Part shown: piece by piece, positions 42,967 through 51,384 of the stretch
Numbering within the stretch: the stretch's first letter is position 1
How the letters are laid out: each line of letters opens with the position of its first letter
Assembly: GCA_039177555.1 (NCBI GenBank)
Contig: JBCDFV010000002.1
Location: 1 to 64,000 of the forward strand
Source: JANQGH01 sp039177555
GTDB lineage: Bacteria; Pseudomonadota; Alphaproteobacteria; DSM-16000; Inquilinaceae
Length of the DNA: 64,000 nt
Reading direction: 5' to 3'
The notes under the pieces: generated by a model
The model's input: only the letters and a program-made list of their open reading frames with translations
Told to the model about the DNA's origin: nothing
Database searches by the model: none
Position numbers and translations under genes: made by a program

Positions 42967-43380
42967 ATGAAGCGCAAATCGATGGGTTTCGCAGCGGCCC
43001 TAGCGGCAAGTCTTGCGTTTACATCGCCCGCCGTATCTCAGGTTCCTGACTATAGCGACATCGTCGTCGCCTGCTCAACAGGCGGAGAGTGTGAGGCTCT
43101 GGTCGCGGCCGCCATCGACCAGTTGCGGAGCGGTGGTTTCGCCGGTGAGGCCTTTGAAGAGCAGTTGGGTTCGCTCGCCGGTGCGATCGTCGAAGGGTCC
43201 GATGGTCTTCCGCTGGTGCACCGCTTCAACATAGCGCGTGGGCTAAGGGTTATTGCGCAGGCTTCTTCGGACTCAGCGCAAACGGGGTCTATCGTCGCGC
43301 TGGCGGATCGGCTGGAGCAGCGAACCGGTCGCGCCGGTTCATTTTCTGTCGGGGAATTTGGATCTGCCAGCGAGGCATAA
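42967..43380 (+). CDS. Small secreted protein with CX5C motif, paralogue A
   Basis: A 137-residue protein of a family I do not recognise. Residues 1-24 are a Sec signal peptide (FAAALAASLAFTSPAVSQ). The mature part begins VPDYSDIVVACSTGGECEAL with Cys36 and Cys42, then a helical segment FEEQLGSLAGAIVEG and LPLVHRFNIARGLRVIAQA. The same features occur in the protein at 44270, with both Cys at identical positions. Paralogue A has an extra C-terminal tail of about 35 residues. A GAGAGGT site precedes the ATG. A periplasmic or extracellular role near polysaccharide genes is inferred. Confidence 0.75.
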   Translation: MKRKSMGFAAALAASLAFTSPAVSQVPDYSDIVVACSTGGECEALVAAAIDQLRSGGFAGEAFEEQLGSLAGAIVEGSDGLPLVHRFNIARGLRVIAQASSDSAQTGSIVALADRLEQRTGRAGSFSVGEFGSASEA

Positions 43381-43516
43381 GCCGGCGCGCGATCGACGCT
43401 GCCGGATACGCCGATCTCAAGATGCATTGACGGGCGCGGGTTGATGGTACCAGGCGCCTCCGACCAGAGCCCCGGTCTTGGTGGTCCCACGTTCCTCACT
43501 CAGGCCATTCGGAACG

Positions 43517-44212
43517 CTAAGGCCTTGCTTGGGCAGGGGCGGCGCCTGACGATTCGGCACGACTGGCCTGTCGAGTGATCGGGCCGGAGGCTTTTTCGGC
43601 GAGCACCAAGAAGACCATGACCATGGTCGCGCCGACCGACGAGTAGTTCCAGACGTTGGAAAAGAACATCCAGACGGTGCAGGCCACCAGCATCCCGAAC
43701 GCCACGCGATAGTACAGCAAAGCCTGCCCCGTGCTGCGCAGCACCCCACGCACGCCCCAGACGAGGGTCGAGATGATTGCCAGTGCGAACAGGGCAAAGC
43801 CAACGTAACCAGCCTCGAAGAAGATCAGCAGAATGTCGTTGTGCAGTTCATAGTGGGATAGGCCGAGGTTTTGTCCCAGCAGTGTCGGCACGCTACCCAT
43901 CCCGATCCCGAAGGTTGAGGGGGGCGACATGGCGAACAGTATCCGGATCCAGTCCAACCGGCCTCGGTCGCGCAAAAAGTTGGTGTTGAGGTTGCCGTCC
44001 AGCAACTGCTGCCAGATAACGTCCAGAGAGATATGGGCGGACAAGGCGTACGAGAGGAAGCGCTCTGACGTCGTCAGCAGGGCGATCGCGACAAGAAGCA
44101 AAACCAGCAAAAGCAAACGCTTTGCATGCTCGGCTCTGGATCGCGCCACGAGCAGAACGGCAAGGCACCCTGTGAAGCCTGGGAGCAGCACGCCTGCCCT
44201 GCAACAGCCCAT
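43517..44212 (-). pseudogene. Truncated O-antigen ligase/polymerase (Wzy_C) gene fragment
   Basis: The 231 codons correspond to the C-terminal half of an O-antigen ligase-like membrane protein: SRAEHAKRLLLLVLL, then GIGMGSVPTLLG, HYELHNDILLIFFEAGYVG and further membrane segments. Complete homologues in this window have 453 and 499 residues, so the N-terminal ~200 are missing. The frame is closed upstream by a TAG at 44233-44235 within the leader of the next small gene, and that leader's similarity to its duplicate begins at 44212, exactly where the fragment begins. This marks a recombination breakpoint. A short functional protein cannot be excluded. Confidence 0.7.
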
Positions 44213-44240
44213 TGAAGCACCTCGGCAATTAAGCTATCTA
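44212..44240 (+). promoter_or_regulatory. Candidate promoter of the second CX5C gene
   Basis: TTGAAG (44212-44217) and TATCTA (44235-44240) with a 17-base spacer, 58 and 35 bases upstream of the ATG at 44270, exactly as in the first copy. Confidence 0.5.
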
Positions 44241-44269
44241 TGAGATTGTTTGCTCAAAGAGGTGCCACC

Positions 44270-44566
44270 ATGAAGTGCAAACTGGCCACTCTTACCGTGG
44301 CCATGTCGGCGAGTTTGATGCTTGTTTCGCCCGCCATGTCGCAAGTTGTGGACTATGACGACGTGGAAGCCACCTGTGTCGCCGGCGGCGATTGCGAAAG
44401 CCTGGTTTTGACCGCAATCGAACAGATAGCTGGAACCTACGCCAGTCAGCCGGAGTTCGAGGAGCACGTCGGACTGCTCGCCGGAGCCCTGGCCGTGCGG
44501 TCCGAACGCCTTCCGATGGTGCATTGGTTCAACCTTGCCGGCGGACTGCGGGCCATTGCTGCATGA
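44270..44566 (+). CDS. Small secreted protein with CX5C motif, paralogue B (shorter)
   Basis: A 98-residue paralogue of the protein at 42967. It has a signal peptide (about residues 1-24, ending PAMSQ), VVDYDDVEATCVAGGDCESL with Cys36 and Cys42, FEEHVGLLAGALAV and LPMVHWFNLAGGLRAIAA, where it stops. It lacks the C-terminal tail of paralogue A. An AGAGGTG ribosome site lies at the same distance as in paralogue A. The pair flanks the truncated Wzy fragment. I do not recognise the family. Confidence 0.72.
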   Translation: MKCKLATLTVAMSASLMLVSPAMSQVVDYDDVEATCVAGGDCESLVLTAIEQIAGTYASQPEFEEHVGLLAGALAVRSERLPMVHWFNLAGGLRAIAA

Positions 44567-44759
44567 GACGTAGTGTCCTGGGCGCGTTCACAATGGTCGC
44601 CGTCTCGGTGGTGATGCCGGCGCCGGTTCAAGGACCAAGCGAGTAGCGTGGGGCGGCCCGGAGATGCCAAGGCTGTGAAACCGGTTGCGGTGGCAGCGCT
44701 GGTAAATCGCTGTTGCGCCTACGCGAGTAACGGCGGTCTGGGGCATTGGCGGGGTTAGC

Positions 44760-46079
44760 GTGAACGTCTTTGCACAAAAGCTCATCAAAGGCGGCGGCGT
44801 AAGCGGCGTTTTGAAACTCGCCGGCGTTGGTCTTGCATTCCTGTTTTTTCTTATTGCCGCGCGGGTCACGACGCCCGAACAATACGGACAGTTCGCCTCA
44901 AGCTTTTCACTGGCCACAATTCTCGGCTTCTTCGTTGTCGGCGGCCAGCACATGGCGATACTGCGCTTTTGGCCTTCGCTGGACGAGCAGTCGGGCCGCA
45001 AGGCTGCCGATGCCGCCCTTCGCTTTTGTATCGGCAATCTCGCCATCCTGACTGCGGCTTTCGTGGCATGCGGCCTGGCCTTTTGGCTGATCGATCAGCC
45101 GCGCCAGCTCTGGTCGCCGCTTGTGGCGTGGACGATCGTGCTTTCCGTCGCCTTTGCCCTCTCCGAATTCACCGCCGCCGCCCTTAGGGCACGAGATCGG
45201 ATCGTTACCGCCCTTGCGCCAAGAGAAGTGCTCTGGCGTCTGCTTGCGATCGTCGCGATCTTGGCACTGAGCGACGGCTATGACGGGGCCGATATGCTCG
45301 CCATTGCCGCGCTCACACTTTTGGCGACACTAGTATTTCAAATCCCACAGATCTTTCGGGCGTTCATCTCGGCGCGCGGCGCGCATTTGCTCGCCGCCCA
45401 GCGTTCGCAGATCCGGCATACAAGCCTCGGCATGTGGGCGGGCACCGCGCTCGGGCCGATATCAAGCCATGTCGGCACCGTGATCGTCGGTATCGCGCTT
45501 GGTCCGGCCTACGCCGGCGCGTATTTTGCCGCCGACCGCCTGGCGAAGCTTCTGTCGATCGCGCTGATCGGCATCAACCAAATCGTAGGGCCCATGATTT
45601 CGCGCAGCTTTCACGCGGGCCGGGTGGAGGAGGTCAAGCTGATCAGCACGGCCGCGTCACTGATCGCTTTCGTCATCGCCCAGGTCGGCTTTGCCGGCTA
45701 TCTGTTGCTCGGCAGATGGGCCCTGGGCTTGTTCGACGAGTCTTTCCGCGCGTTCTACCCCGTGCTTTTGATCCTCGCGATCGGGCAACTCGCAAATACG
45801 ATTTGCGGACCCAATACCATGCTGATGAACATGGTCGGGCTGGAGCGGGTCTGGCTGCGCATCATTGTTGTCTGGACAGGCATCGGTATTCCGGCAGTCT
45901 ATCTGGCCGCGACCACCCTAGGGATCATCGGCGCGGCGACCGCGTCGGCCCTGATCATGGTCGGTTGGAACCTGTCGAGCTGGTTTGCCACCTACCGCCA
46001 CGCCGGGCTGCTGCCGATCTCATTTTCAGGTCTGCCGGGGCTTCTGCGCAGCGCGCGGAGGGAGACGCTCGGTGGCTAG
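44760..46079 (+). CDS. Polysaccharide flippase (Wzx/MATE-like, lipopolysaccharide biosynthesis protein)
   Basis: A 439-residue integral membrane protein with about 12 hydrophobic segments, first at residues 17-37, in the polysaccharide-biosynthesis exporter fold. The N-terminal GGGVSGVLKLAGVGLAFLFF and TPEQYGQF are typical of the family. The GTG start at 44760 has a GGGG site. It should flip a lipid-linked oligosaccharide across the inner membrane for polymerisation by one of the neighbouring Wzy-type proteins. Confidence 0.88.
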   Translation: MNVFAQKLIKGGGVSGVLKLAGVGLAFLFFLIAARVTTPEQYGQFASSFSLATILGFFVVGGQHMAILRFWPSLDEQSGRKAADAALRFCIGNLAILTAAFVACGLAFWLIDQPRQLWSPLVAWTIVLSVAFALSEFTAAALRARDRIVTALAPREVLWRLLAIVAILALSDGYDGADMLAIAALTLLATLVFQIPQIFRAFISARGAHLLAAQRSQIRHTSLGMWAGTALGPISSHVGTVIVGIALGPAYAGAYFAADRLAKLLSIALIGINQIVGPMISRSFHAGRVEEVKLISTAASLIAFVIAQVGFAGYLLLGRWALGLFDESFRAFYPVLLILAIGQLANTICGPNTMLMNMVGLERVWLRIIVVWTGIGIPAVYLAATTLGIIGAATASALIMVGWNLSSWFATYRHAGLLPISFSGLPGLLRSARRETLGG

Positions 46080-46160
46080 CCACAGCGATCACAACGCTGC
46101 GCCGCTACACTGTCTTGGGCAACAGCAGCCGCATTCATTGGCCGTCGCCGGATTCGTCAC

Positions 46161-47018
46161 ATGCTGAACGGAAATCTCTCCTCCCTCCTCCGCTACGCTT
46201 CCCATCCGATAGAAATCGGTCGGAACATCCAGCGTTGGCGAAACACTGAAACCGTCGACCTGCCCTTGGTCCTGGTTCTCGGCCCGCCGCGCAGCGGCAC
46301 GACGCTTCTTCATCGCACGCTTCTCAATCATTCGCGTATCGCCGGCTTCTCCGAGGAAACAAGCATCATCTCGCCGAAGTCGATTTACGACTTCAACCGG
46401 TTCGCCCATTTCGTGGACGAGGACGCCTATCGGACAGCCCTGGACAATACGCGCTCGCTGGCTGGATTCTTCGCCGCACTTCACAAGTACGCGTTGCCGG
46501 CGGGGGACCTCGCCTACTACGCGGAAAAAACACCTCAGCACGCCAAGCGGCTTGACTATATCCTGAGCCGGTTTCCAAATGTCCGCATCGTTTTTGCCGT
46601 CCGTGATGGTCGCGATACCTATTGTTCCGGCAAGGCGGCAGGTAACATTCCCCAGGCCCGCACGATCAGGTCCCACGCGGCCTACTTCATGGCCTGCGTG
46701 CGCCCGGCAATGGCAGAAGTTGCGCGGCGCCAGGACCAGATATGCGTCGTGCGTTACGAGGATTTCACGATCGATCCGTCGGGGCAACTCGACCGGATCA
46801 TGGGGTTTCTCGGCATTGAAGCAGAGCCCGAGGCGCAGTTGTCCGCCGCTGCGCGCAAGTCTGACGACCGGGCTTCACGTGCCGAGTTCGCGCGCTTGAA
46901 TGCGCCGATATCCGGCGAAACGGTGGGACGATGGCGGCGCGAGATGACCTGCACCGAAGCAACCGCCTACGCCAGGATCGCCGGTTCTGGATTATCCCAT
47001 TTTGGCTACGAAATCTGA
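46161..47018 (+). CDS. Sulfotransferase family protein
   Basis: A 285-residue PAPS-dependent sulfotransferase. The 5'-phosphosulfate loop is GPPRSGTT (residues 41-48), and the 3'-phosphate segment is FAVRDGRDTYCSG (about 148-160). No signal peptide is seen, so it acts in the cytosol, probably on the lipid-linked repeat unit. It follows the flippase gene by 81 bases and converges with a Wzy gene (13-base overlap of 3' ends). It implies that the polymer made here is sulfated. Confidence 0.87.
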   Translation: MLNGNLSSLLRYASHPIEIGRNIQRWRNTETVDLPLVLVLGPPRSGTTLLHRTLLNHSRIAGFSEETSIISPKSIYDFNRFAHFVDEDAYRTALDNTRSLAGFFAALHKYALPAGDLAYYAEKTPQHAKRLDYILSRFPNVRIVFAVRDGRDTYCSGKAAGNIPQARTIRSHAAYFMACVRPAMAEVARRQDQICVVRYEDFTIDPSGQLDRIMGFLGIEAEPEAQLSAAARKSDDRASRAEFARLNAPISGETVGRWRREMTCTEATAYARIAGSGLSHFGYEI

Positions 47019-48367
47019 GCCGGCTCGTCAGATCCATCAAACGGCCGATCGATTTGATCGATCACACGCCAGATGACAGCAAGCGTCATCAAGAGGAGCG
47101 ACGAGGCGATTGCGGCCGTGTCGATCTCCTGAAAAACTGCCCAGCCCCAAATCAGGATTTGAAATCGGAGACAAAGTGCCGCGATGCGCCTTTGCCGATG
47201 TCTCTTTCGGGTCAGCCGGCCGAGGCGTCGCACCCAAAACCAGGCTGGGATCGCGTAAAAGAATATGACGAACAGCAAGAGCGCTACCAACCCGCCCCGG
47301 ACTGTTATCGAAACGATGCTTGAATGCGATCCGACGGGAATCGACAGACCCTCGTACAGCGGTTTGACCCCATAACCGAACAAGGGGCTTTGTTCGAACG
47401 CTACAAGCAGCCCGAGTTCAAGTGCACGAAAGCGCGTTTCCGTGGAGTAGTCGCGGAATTCCAGCACGCTGAATTCGGACAACGGCCCAACAAGGGCCAG
47501 CAGAAGCACCCCAAGGCCGACAAGTGCGAGCGTCAACCGCGACCAGTCTCTGAAGACTAGGCTCGCAAGAGCAAACCCGATGAGATAGAAGCCGAATATC
47601 GTCCGGCTGAGCGTAAGAAACAGCACCACGCAGAGCACGGCTTCAAGCAGGAGTTCGCGCGATTTCGTATCCCCGCGCATGACCGCGCAGACCATGGCCA
47701 TCAGCCCTGCGCAAGCGACCGTCAGAGCGCCGGCCGTGTACCAGGGCGCGAAGACCAGCGGGCGCGGCACAGAAAAGTGGCCAAACCCCCAGTCGGGACG
47801 AGTAATTTCGGCGATCATTGAACGTTCGGCAATTCCCGGCGGCGAAAAAGGCAGTATCGCGCCCAGGACGGTAGGGAAACTGATCCGCAGATTTCCCAAA
47901 GCAAAGGCCAGAAACAACCCAAGGATCACAAAGACGATCGTGTAGCGAAACAACGGCACATAAAGGGCTCTCATGAACCCTAACAACGTGTCGTAGCTGA
48001 CGTCTCGAAGGAGGGTTCTGGTCACGACATGCAATGCCATCGCGCCAAAAATGATCAGGATTGAGTATAGAGAAGAAAGGCTTCGTTCCATGTTGTCGGG
48101 CGCGGTGATCAGCAGCGCGAACGTCAGCCAAAGCCCCAACGCAAACCCGAGAATTTCGAATGCCGACAAACGCGAGGCGCGAAGCCCGACGACGGCCAAA
48201 ACAACAAAAGGAAAAAGAAAGTCGACACCGACGATCCAGGCCAAGGGCACCAAAATGGCCGTATAGGTCAATCGACGAAGCTGGCGTCGATTGACCTGAC
48301 CCGATACCGGCTCAGCCGCGAGTGCAGGGCGGCGCGCCAGCGGACCGGTCAGAGATCCGTAGGTCAC
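47006..48367 (-). CDS. O-antigen ligase/polymerase family protein (Wzy type)
   Basis: A 453-residue protein with about 10-12 hydrophobic segments and the Wzy_C-type loop (SRTIFGFYLIG, then ALELGLLVAFEQSPLFGYGVKPLY and the His-containing GSHSSIVS). I start it at the GTG at 48367, which overlaps the WecG-family stop (GTGA); the longer frame lies inside that gene. It would polymerise or ligate the lipid-linked repeat units on the periplasmic face. Confidence 0.85.
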   Translation of the reverse strand: MTYGSLTGPLARRPALAAEPVSGQVNRRQLRRLTYTAILVPLAWIVGVDFLFPFVVLAVVGLRASRLSAFEILGFALGLWLTFALLITAPDNMERSLSSLYSILIIFGAMALHVVTRTLLRDVSYDTLLGFMRALYVPLFRYTIVFVILGLFLAFALGNLRISFPTVLGAILPFSPPGIAERSMIAEITRPDWGFGHFSVPRPLVFAPWYTAGALTVACAGLMAMVCAVMRGDTKSRELLLEAVLCVVLFLTLSRTIFGFYLIGFALASLVFRDWSRLTLALVGLGVLLLALVGPLSEFSVLEFRDYSTETRFRALELGLLVAFEQSPLFGYGVKPLYEGLSIPVGSHSSIVSITVRGGLVALLLFVIFFYAIPAWFWVRRLGRLTRKRHRQRRIAALCLRFQILIWGWAVFQEIDTAAIASSLLLMTLAVIWRVIDQIDRPFDGSDEPAQIS

Positions 48368-49167
48368 CTGGTATTCCCAAGCAAGCGCCAGCTGCTTTTC
48401 GCGTTGGTTACCAAATAGCGCCAAAACAGTCTGCGCGGTTCCTGGATCAAGCGATAGAGCCACTCCAGCCCGGCGACTTGCATCCAAGCAGGTGCGCGCG
48501 GGCTGGCCCCTGACAGGAAGGCATAGAGCCCGCCGCAAGTCTTGATGCACCCAACGCCGGCCAATGACTCACGGTTCTGATGGCTCCAGATCTCCTGCTT
48601 TGGTTTACCCAGTCCGACCCATAGAATATCCGGTCTTGCCGCAACGATCTTAGCGCAAACGGCGTCGTTTTCGCTGTCAGCAAAGTAGCCGTTCTGCCGC
48701 CCGGCAATTCTAAGCCTTGGATACTGATCCAGCATCGCGTTGACGGCGGCGAGATTCTCCTCCTCCTTGCCGCCAAGTACGTAAAAAGTCAGTCCCCGAC
48801 ATTCGGCTTCCTTGGCTATATCATGGAAGAGGTCCGTCGTGGCCGACCGTTCGGCGATTGGCCGCCTTGTAAGCAGCCGCGAGGCCATGACGACCGACAT
48901 GCCATCGGCATGGATGATGTCCGCCGCATCCATGGCCGCGTCGTACGCAGGGTCTTGGCCGTAAATGGCAATGCCCTGACCGTTCGATGAAAAGACCAGT
49001 CTTGGCGGCGCAGGTGCCACTGTCGCGCGAGCGGCCTCGCAGGTCTCGGCAATCCAGGCCGCCAATTCCTTTCGCTCGGCGCGGACGGTCTCGAACCCCC
49101 CAACCCTCACGGTTTTAAGCGAAGCGCTCATCAGTGACGGCGGGCGTGACCCCACAAAGCCAATCAC
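48364..49167 (-). CDS. WecG/TagA/CpsF family glycosyltransferase
   Basis: A 267-residue GT26-family glycosyltransferase, with IHADGMSVVMASRLL, RSATTDLFHDIAKEAE, YVLGGKEE and WVGLGKPKQEIW in order. These cytoplasmic enzymes add a second sugar to an undecaprenyl-linked acceptor, matching the ExoY-like initiating transferase encoded just upstream. The GTG at 49167 is one base after that gene's stop; an internal ATG at 49131 is an alternative start. Confidence 0.88.
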   Translation of the reverse strand: MIGFVGSRPPSLMSASLKTVRVGGFETVRAERKELAAWIAETCEAARATVAPAPPRLVFSSNGQGIAIYGQDPAYDAAMDAADIIHADGMSVVMASRLLTRRPIAERSATTDLFHDIAKEAECRGLTFYVLGGKEEENLAAVNAMLDQYPRLRIAGRQNGYFADSENDAVCAKIVAARPDILWVGLGKPKQEIWSHQNRESLAGVGCIKTCGGLYAFLSGASPRAPAWMQVAGLEWLYRLIQEPRRLFWRYLVTNAKSSWRLLGNTR

Positions 49168-49168
49168 G

Positions 49169-49852
49169 TCACCGTCCGGTTGCTTTCAGGACAACCCAGA
49201 CCGTCGCGGCTTTGATCTTCAGGTCGTTTGAAAGCCTCGCCGACATAGCGTATTGCCGGTCGTAGTCAACGCGCTCGCGGAAACCGACTTGGTTCCTTGG
49301 GCTGATTTGCCACAAGCCCGTCACGCCGGGCCGCATTTGGTAGTAGATCGAACTCGTCGGCACGCTGTCATAGAGATCCCGCTGGGTCGGCATGAACGGG
49401 CGCGGGCCGACAAAGCTCATTTCTCCACGCAGGACATTCCAAATCTGCGGTAACTCATCGAGGCTCGTCTTGCGCAGAAAGCTCCCGATCCGTGTGATTC
49501 GAGGATCGCGCTGCAGCTTTTGGAACTGATGCCACTCCCGCGCCACGGACGGGTCGGATTGAACCAGGTCGTTTAAGACCGCATCGGCGTCCTCAACCAT
49601 CGTGCGGATCTTCCAGAACGTAAAATGCTGCCCGCCTCGCCCCACTCTTACCTGGCCATAAAATCCGGGCCCACCGTCCAACCGGACGACGAACCAGATG
49701 ATGGCGATCACCGGGAACAGAAGGGGGAGCATCAAGACTGCTAATCCAATATCGAACGCCCTCTTGCCCGGACTATTCAGCCAGGGAGAAACACGATGGT
49801 GTTCGGGAGCGACAAACTCATTGTCAACGTTGGCAACTCTGACCTGCGGCAC
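49169..49852 (-). CDS. Undecaprenyl-phosphate sugar phosphotransferase (ExoY/WcaJ-type bacterial sugar transferase)
   Basis: A 227-residue polyisoprenyl-phosphate hexose-1-phosphate transferase of the short ExoY type: one membrane segment (about residues 33-58), then the catalytic domain with FWKIRTMVEDAD, SFLRKTSLDELPQIWNVLRGEMSFVGPRP and MRPGVTGLWQISPR. It starts polysaccharide assembly by loading the first sugar onto undecaprenyl phosphate. The GTG start at 49852 has a GGAAGGAG site about ten bases upstream. It is promoter-proximal in a minus-strand operon with the WecG and Wzy genes. Confidence 0.9.
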   Translation of the reverse strand: MPQVRVANVDNEFVAPEHHRVSPWLNSPGKRAFDIGLAVLMLPLLFPVIAIIWFVVRLDGGPGFYGQVRVGRGGQHFTFWKIRTMVEDADAVLNDLVQSDPSVAREWHQFQKLQRDPRITRIGSFLRKTSLDELPQIWNVLRGEMSFVGPRPFMPTQRDLYDSVPTSSIYYQMRPGVTGLWQISPRNQVGFRERVDYDRQYAMSARLSNDLKIKAATVWVVLKATGR

Positions 49853-50707
49853 GGGCGTCAGGCTCCTTCCGATAGGGTGGAAAAAAGATGCGCAAACGTC
49901 TTATCAACAAATGCGATCAGCCGCGTGTAGCGGCCATGGGCGCCGGTTCAGGACTGAACGGGCGGCTGAAAGGCGCCGGCCACCAGTAGGGTTCCTTCGC
50001 CACGTTTGGGGTCGGCTGGATGCCGCCCGTCGTGTTTTCAGACACGCCGTACCTTTTTCGGCAAACCAGCAGGCCAGCAGGGCACAAAAGTGACGCATCG
50101 ACTGAAGCTCCATCCATCGGACAAGACTCGGCGAACAGCTTTTGGGACCAACGCAGAAGCGCCGGATAGGTTGAGCAGAAAGAACTGCTTTCTACGATAG
50201 GGATTGTCTCTTAAGGTTGCAAGTAGCCTCATGAGCACACCAATTTTGGGCATTTTGTGGCGAGCTGGTCTTGCTCCGGCTATTCGGGGCGGTCTGGAGG
50301 CATGCAACCCCGGGCTGGGCCTTGCCTACCTGCGCATCTCTCTTTGCCTCGCCGACGAAGATGCCGATCGCCGTCGAGCCCTATCAGGATAGGGCGTGAG
50401 AAGCGGCGGATTGTCGCGGCCGACCAGCCATCGTCGCGTCACCGGGGCAAACGTCACCAACGCGCGATCACGGTCCAGGAAGGCTTGGCCGGTACCAAAC
50501 CGTCGGCTGGTCGGCGCGTTCGTTGATAAGGATTTGTCGCGGCTGGCGACGCTGAAGCGGCGGCTTCAGGCTCTAACGCTGTCGATCGCCCTTCTTGATG
50601 GGTGGGCAGACACTCTTGCCGACGGTTCAGGGCACGTTGCCTAAAAACTGACGGATTGATTGAAAAAGATTTGATGGTATCTCCAGTGAGTGATAGTGGA
50701 GGCGCCT
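49853..50707. other. 855-base gene-free region between divergent polysaccharide operons
   Basis: No convincing gene on either strand: open frames here are short and low in family-like character. It separates the minus-strand ExoY operon from the plus-strand TPR-like/Wzy/Wzc operon, so it should carry both promoters. A short inverted repeat AGAAAG-N5-CTTTCT lies at 50177-50193. The length is unusual for this compact DNA, so a regulatory RNA, a decayed gene or a large regulatory region is possible. Confidence 0.5.
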
Positions 50708-51379
50708 ATGAGAACCGGAAAGACTGTTGGCATAGTCGCGTGTCTGGCTTTGACCGGGGTCTCATCGGTCTTTTTCGCTGAGGAGTATCAAGCCTTCCGC
50801 CTGTCGCGCGAGACGGACCGTGGTCAGTACGAGCGCCTGGCGCAGGGGGAGATGTCCATCGCGGGCTCGGTTCGGGGGCGATACGCGGTTTTGCGGGCCT
50901 GCGACGAAGGGCAGCGTAGCCCGTTTGCCCAGGTTCAATCGACACCGTCGCGGCGCATGGTGGCGGCGGAGTGTTTGTCGTTGGCGCGACAGGCGCTTGG
51001 GCAGGCGCCGACATTGTCCCTTGCACACTACGTCGCTGCGCGATCGCACCTGCACCTCGGCGACTTCGACGCATTCAATCGGGCGCTTGGCCTGTCACAG
51101 CAGGCGGGATCGACGGAGGGTTGGATTGCGCAGCGCCGATTCGATCTGGCGGTCGGCGCCAACGACCATCTGGACGTCTTGGGGCGACGAACCCTCGCGC
51201 AGGATACCGGGTTGCTGCTGAGAAGCTTCGACGGCGTGGATTTGGTCGCTGACAGGTATGTGCAATTCGAAACCGCCCGGGAGGCGATCCTGCGCGAGGC
51301 GGAAAACCTGTCGGCGGGCGACCAGCGGCGGTTCCTGTCGCGTGTCCGCGATGCACAGCAATGGTTGGGTGGCGAATAG
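50708..51379 (+). CDS. Hypothetical membrane-anchored or secreted protein, possibly TPR-like
   Basis: A 223-residue protein that I do not recognise by family. One hydrophobic segment near the N-terminus (TVGIVACLALTGVSSVFF, about residues 6-23) could be a signal anchor. The rest is alpha-helical and soluble, with Ala/Leu/Arg-rich repeats such as LARQALGQAPTLSLAHYVAARS and LGDFDAFNRALGLS that look like TPR helices. The ATG at 50708 has a GTGGAGG site. It comes directly before a Wzy-type gene, so a scaffold or regulatory role in polysaccharide assembly is inferred. Confidence 0.65.
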   Translation: MRTGKTVGIVACLALTGVSSVFFAEEYQAFRLSRETDRGQYERLAQGEMSIAGSVRGRYAVLRACDEGQRSPFAQVQSTPSRRMVAAECLSLARQALGQAPTLSLAHYVAARSHLHLGDFDAFNRALGLSQQAGSTEGWIAQRRFDLAVGANDHLDVLGRRTLAQDTGLLLRSFDGVDLVADRYVQFETAREAILREAENLSAGDQRRFLSRVRDAQQWLGGE

Positions 51380-51384
51380 GCAGC

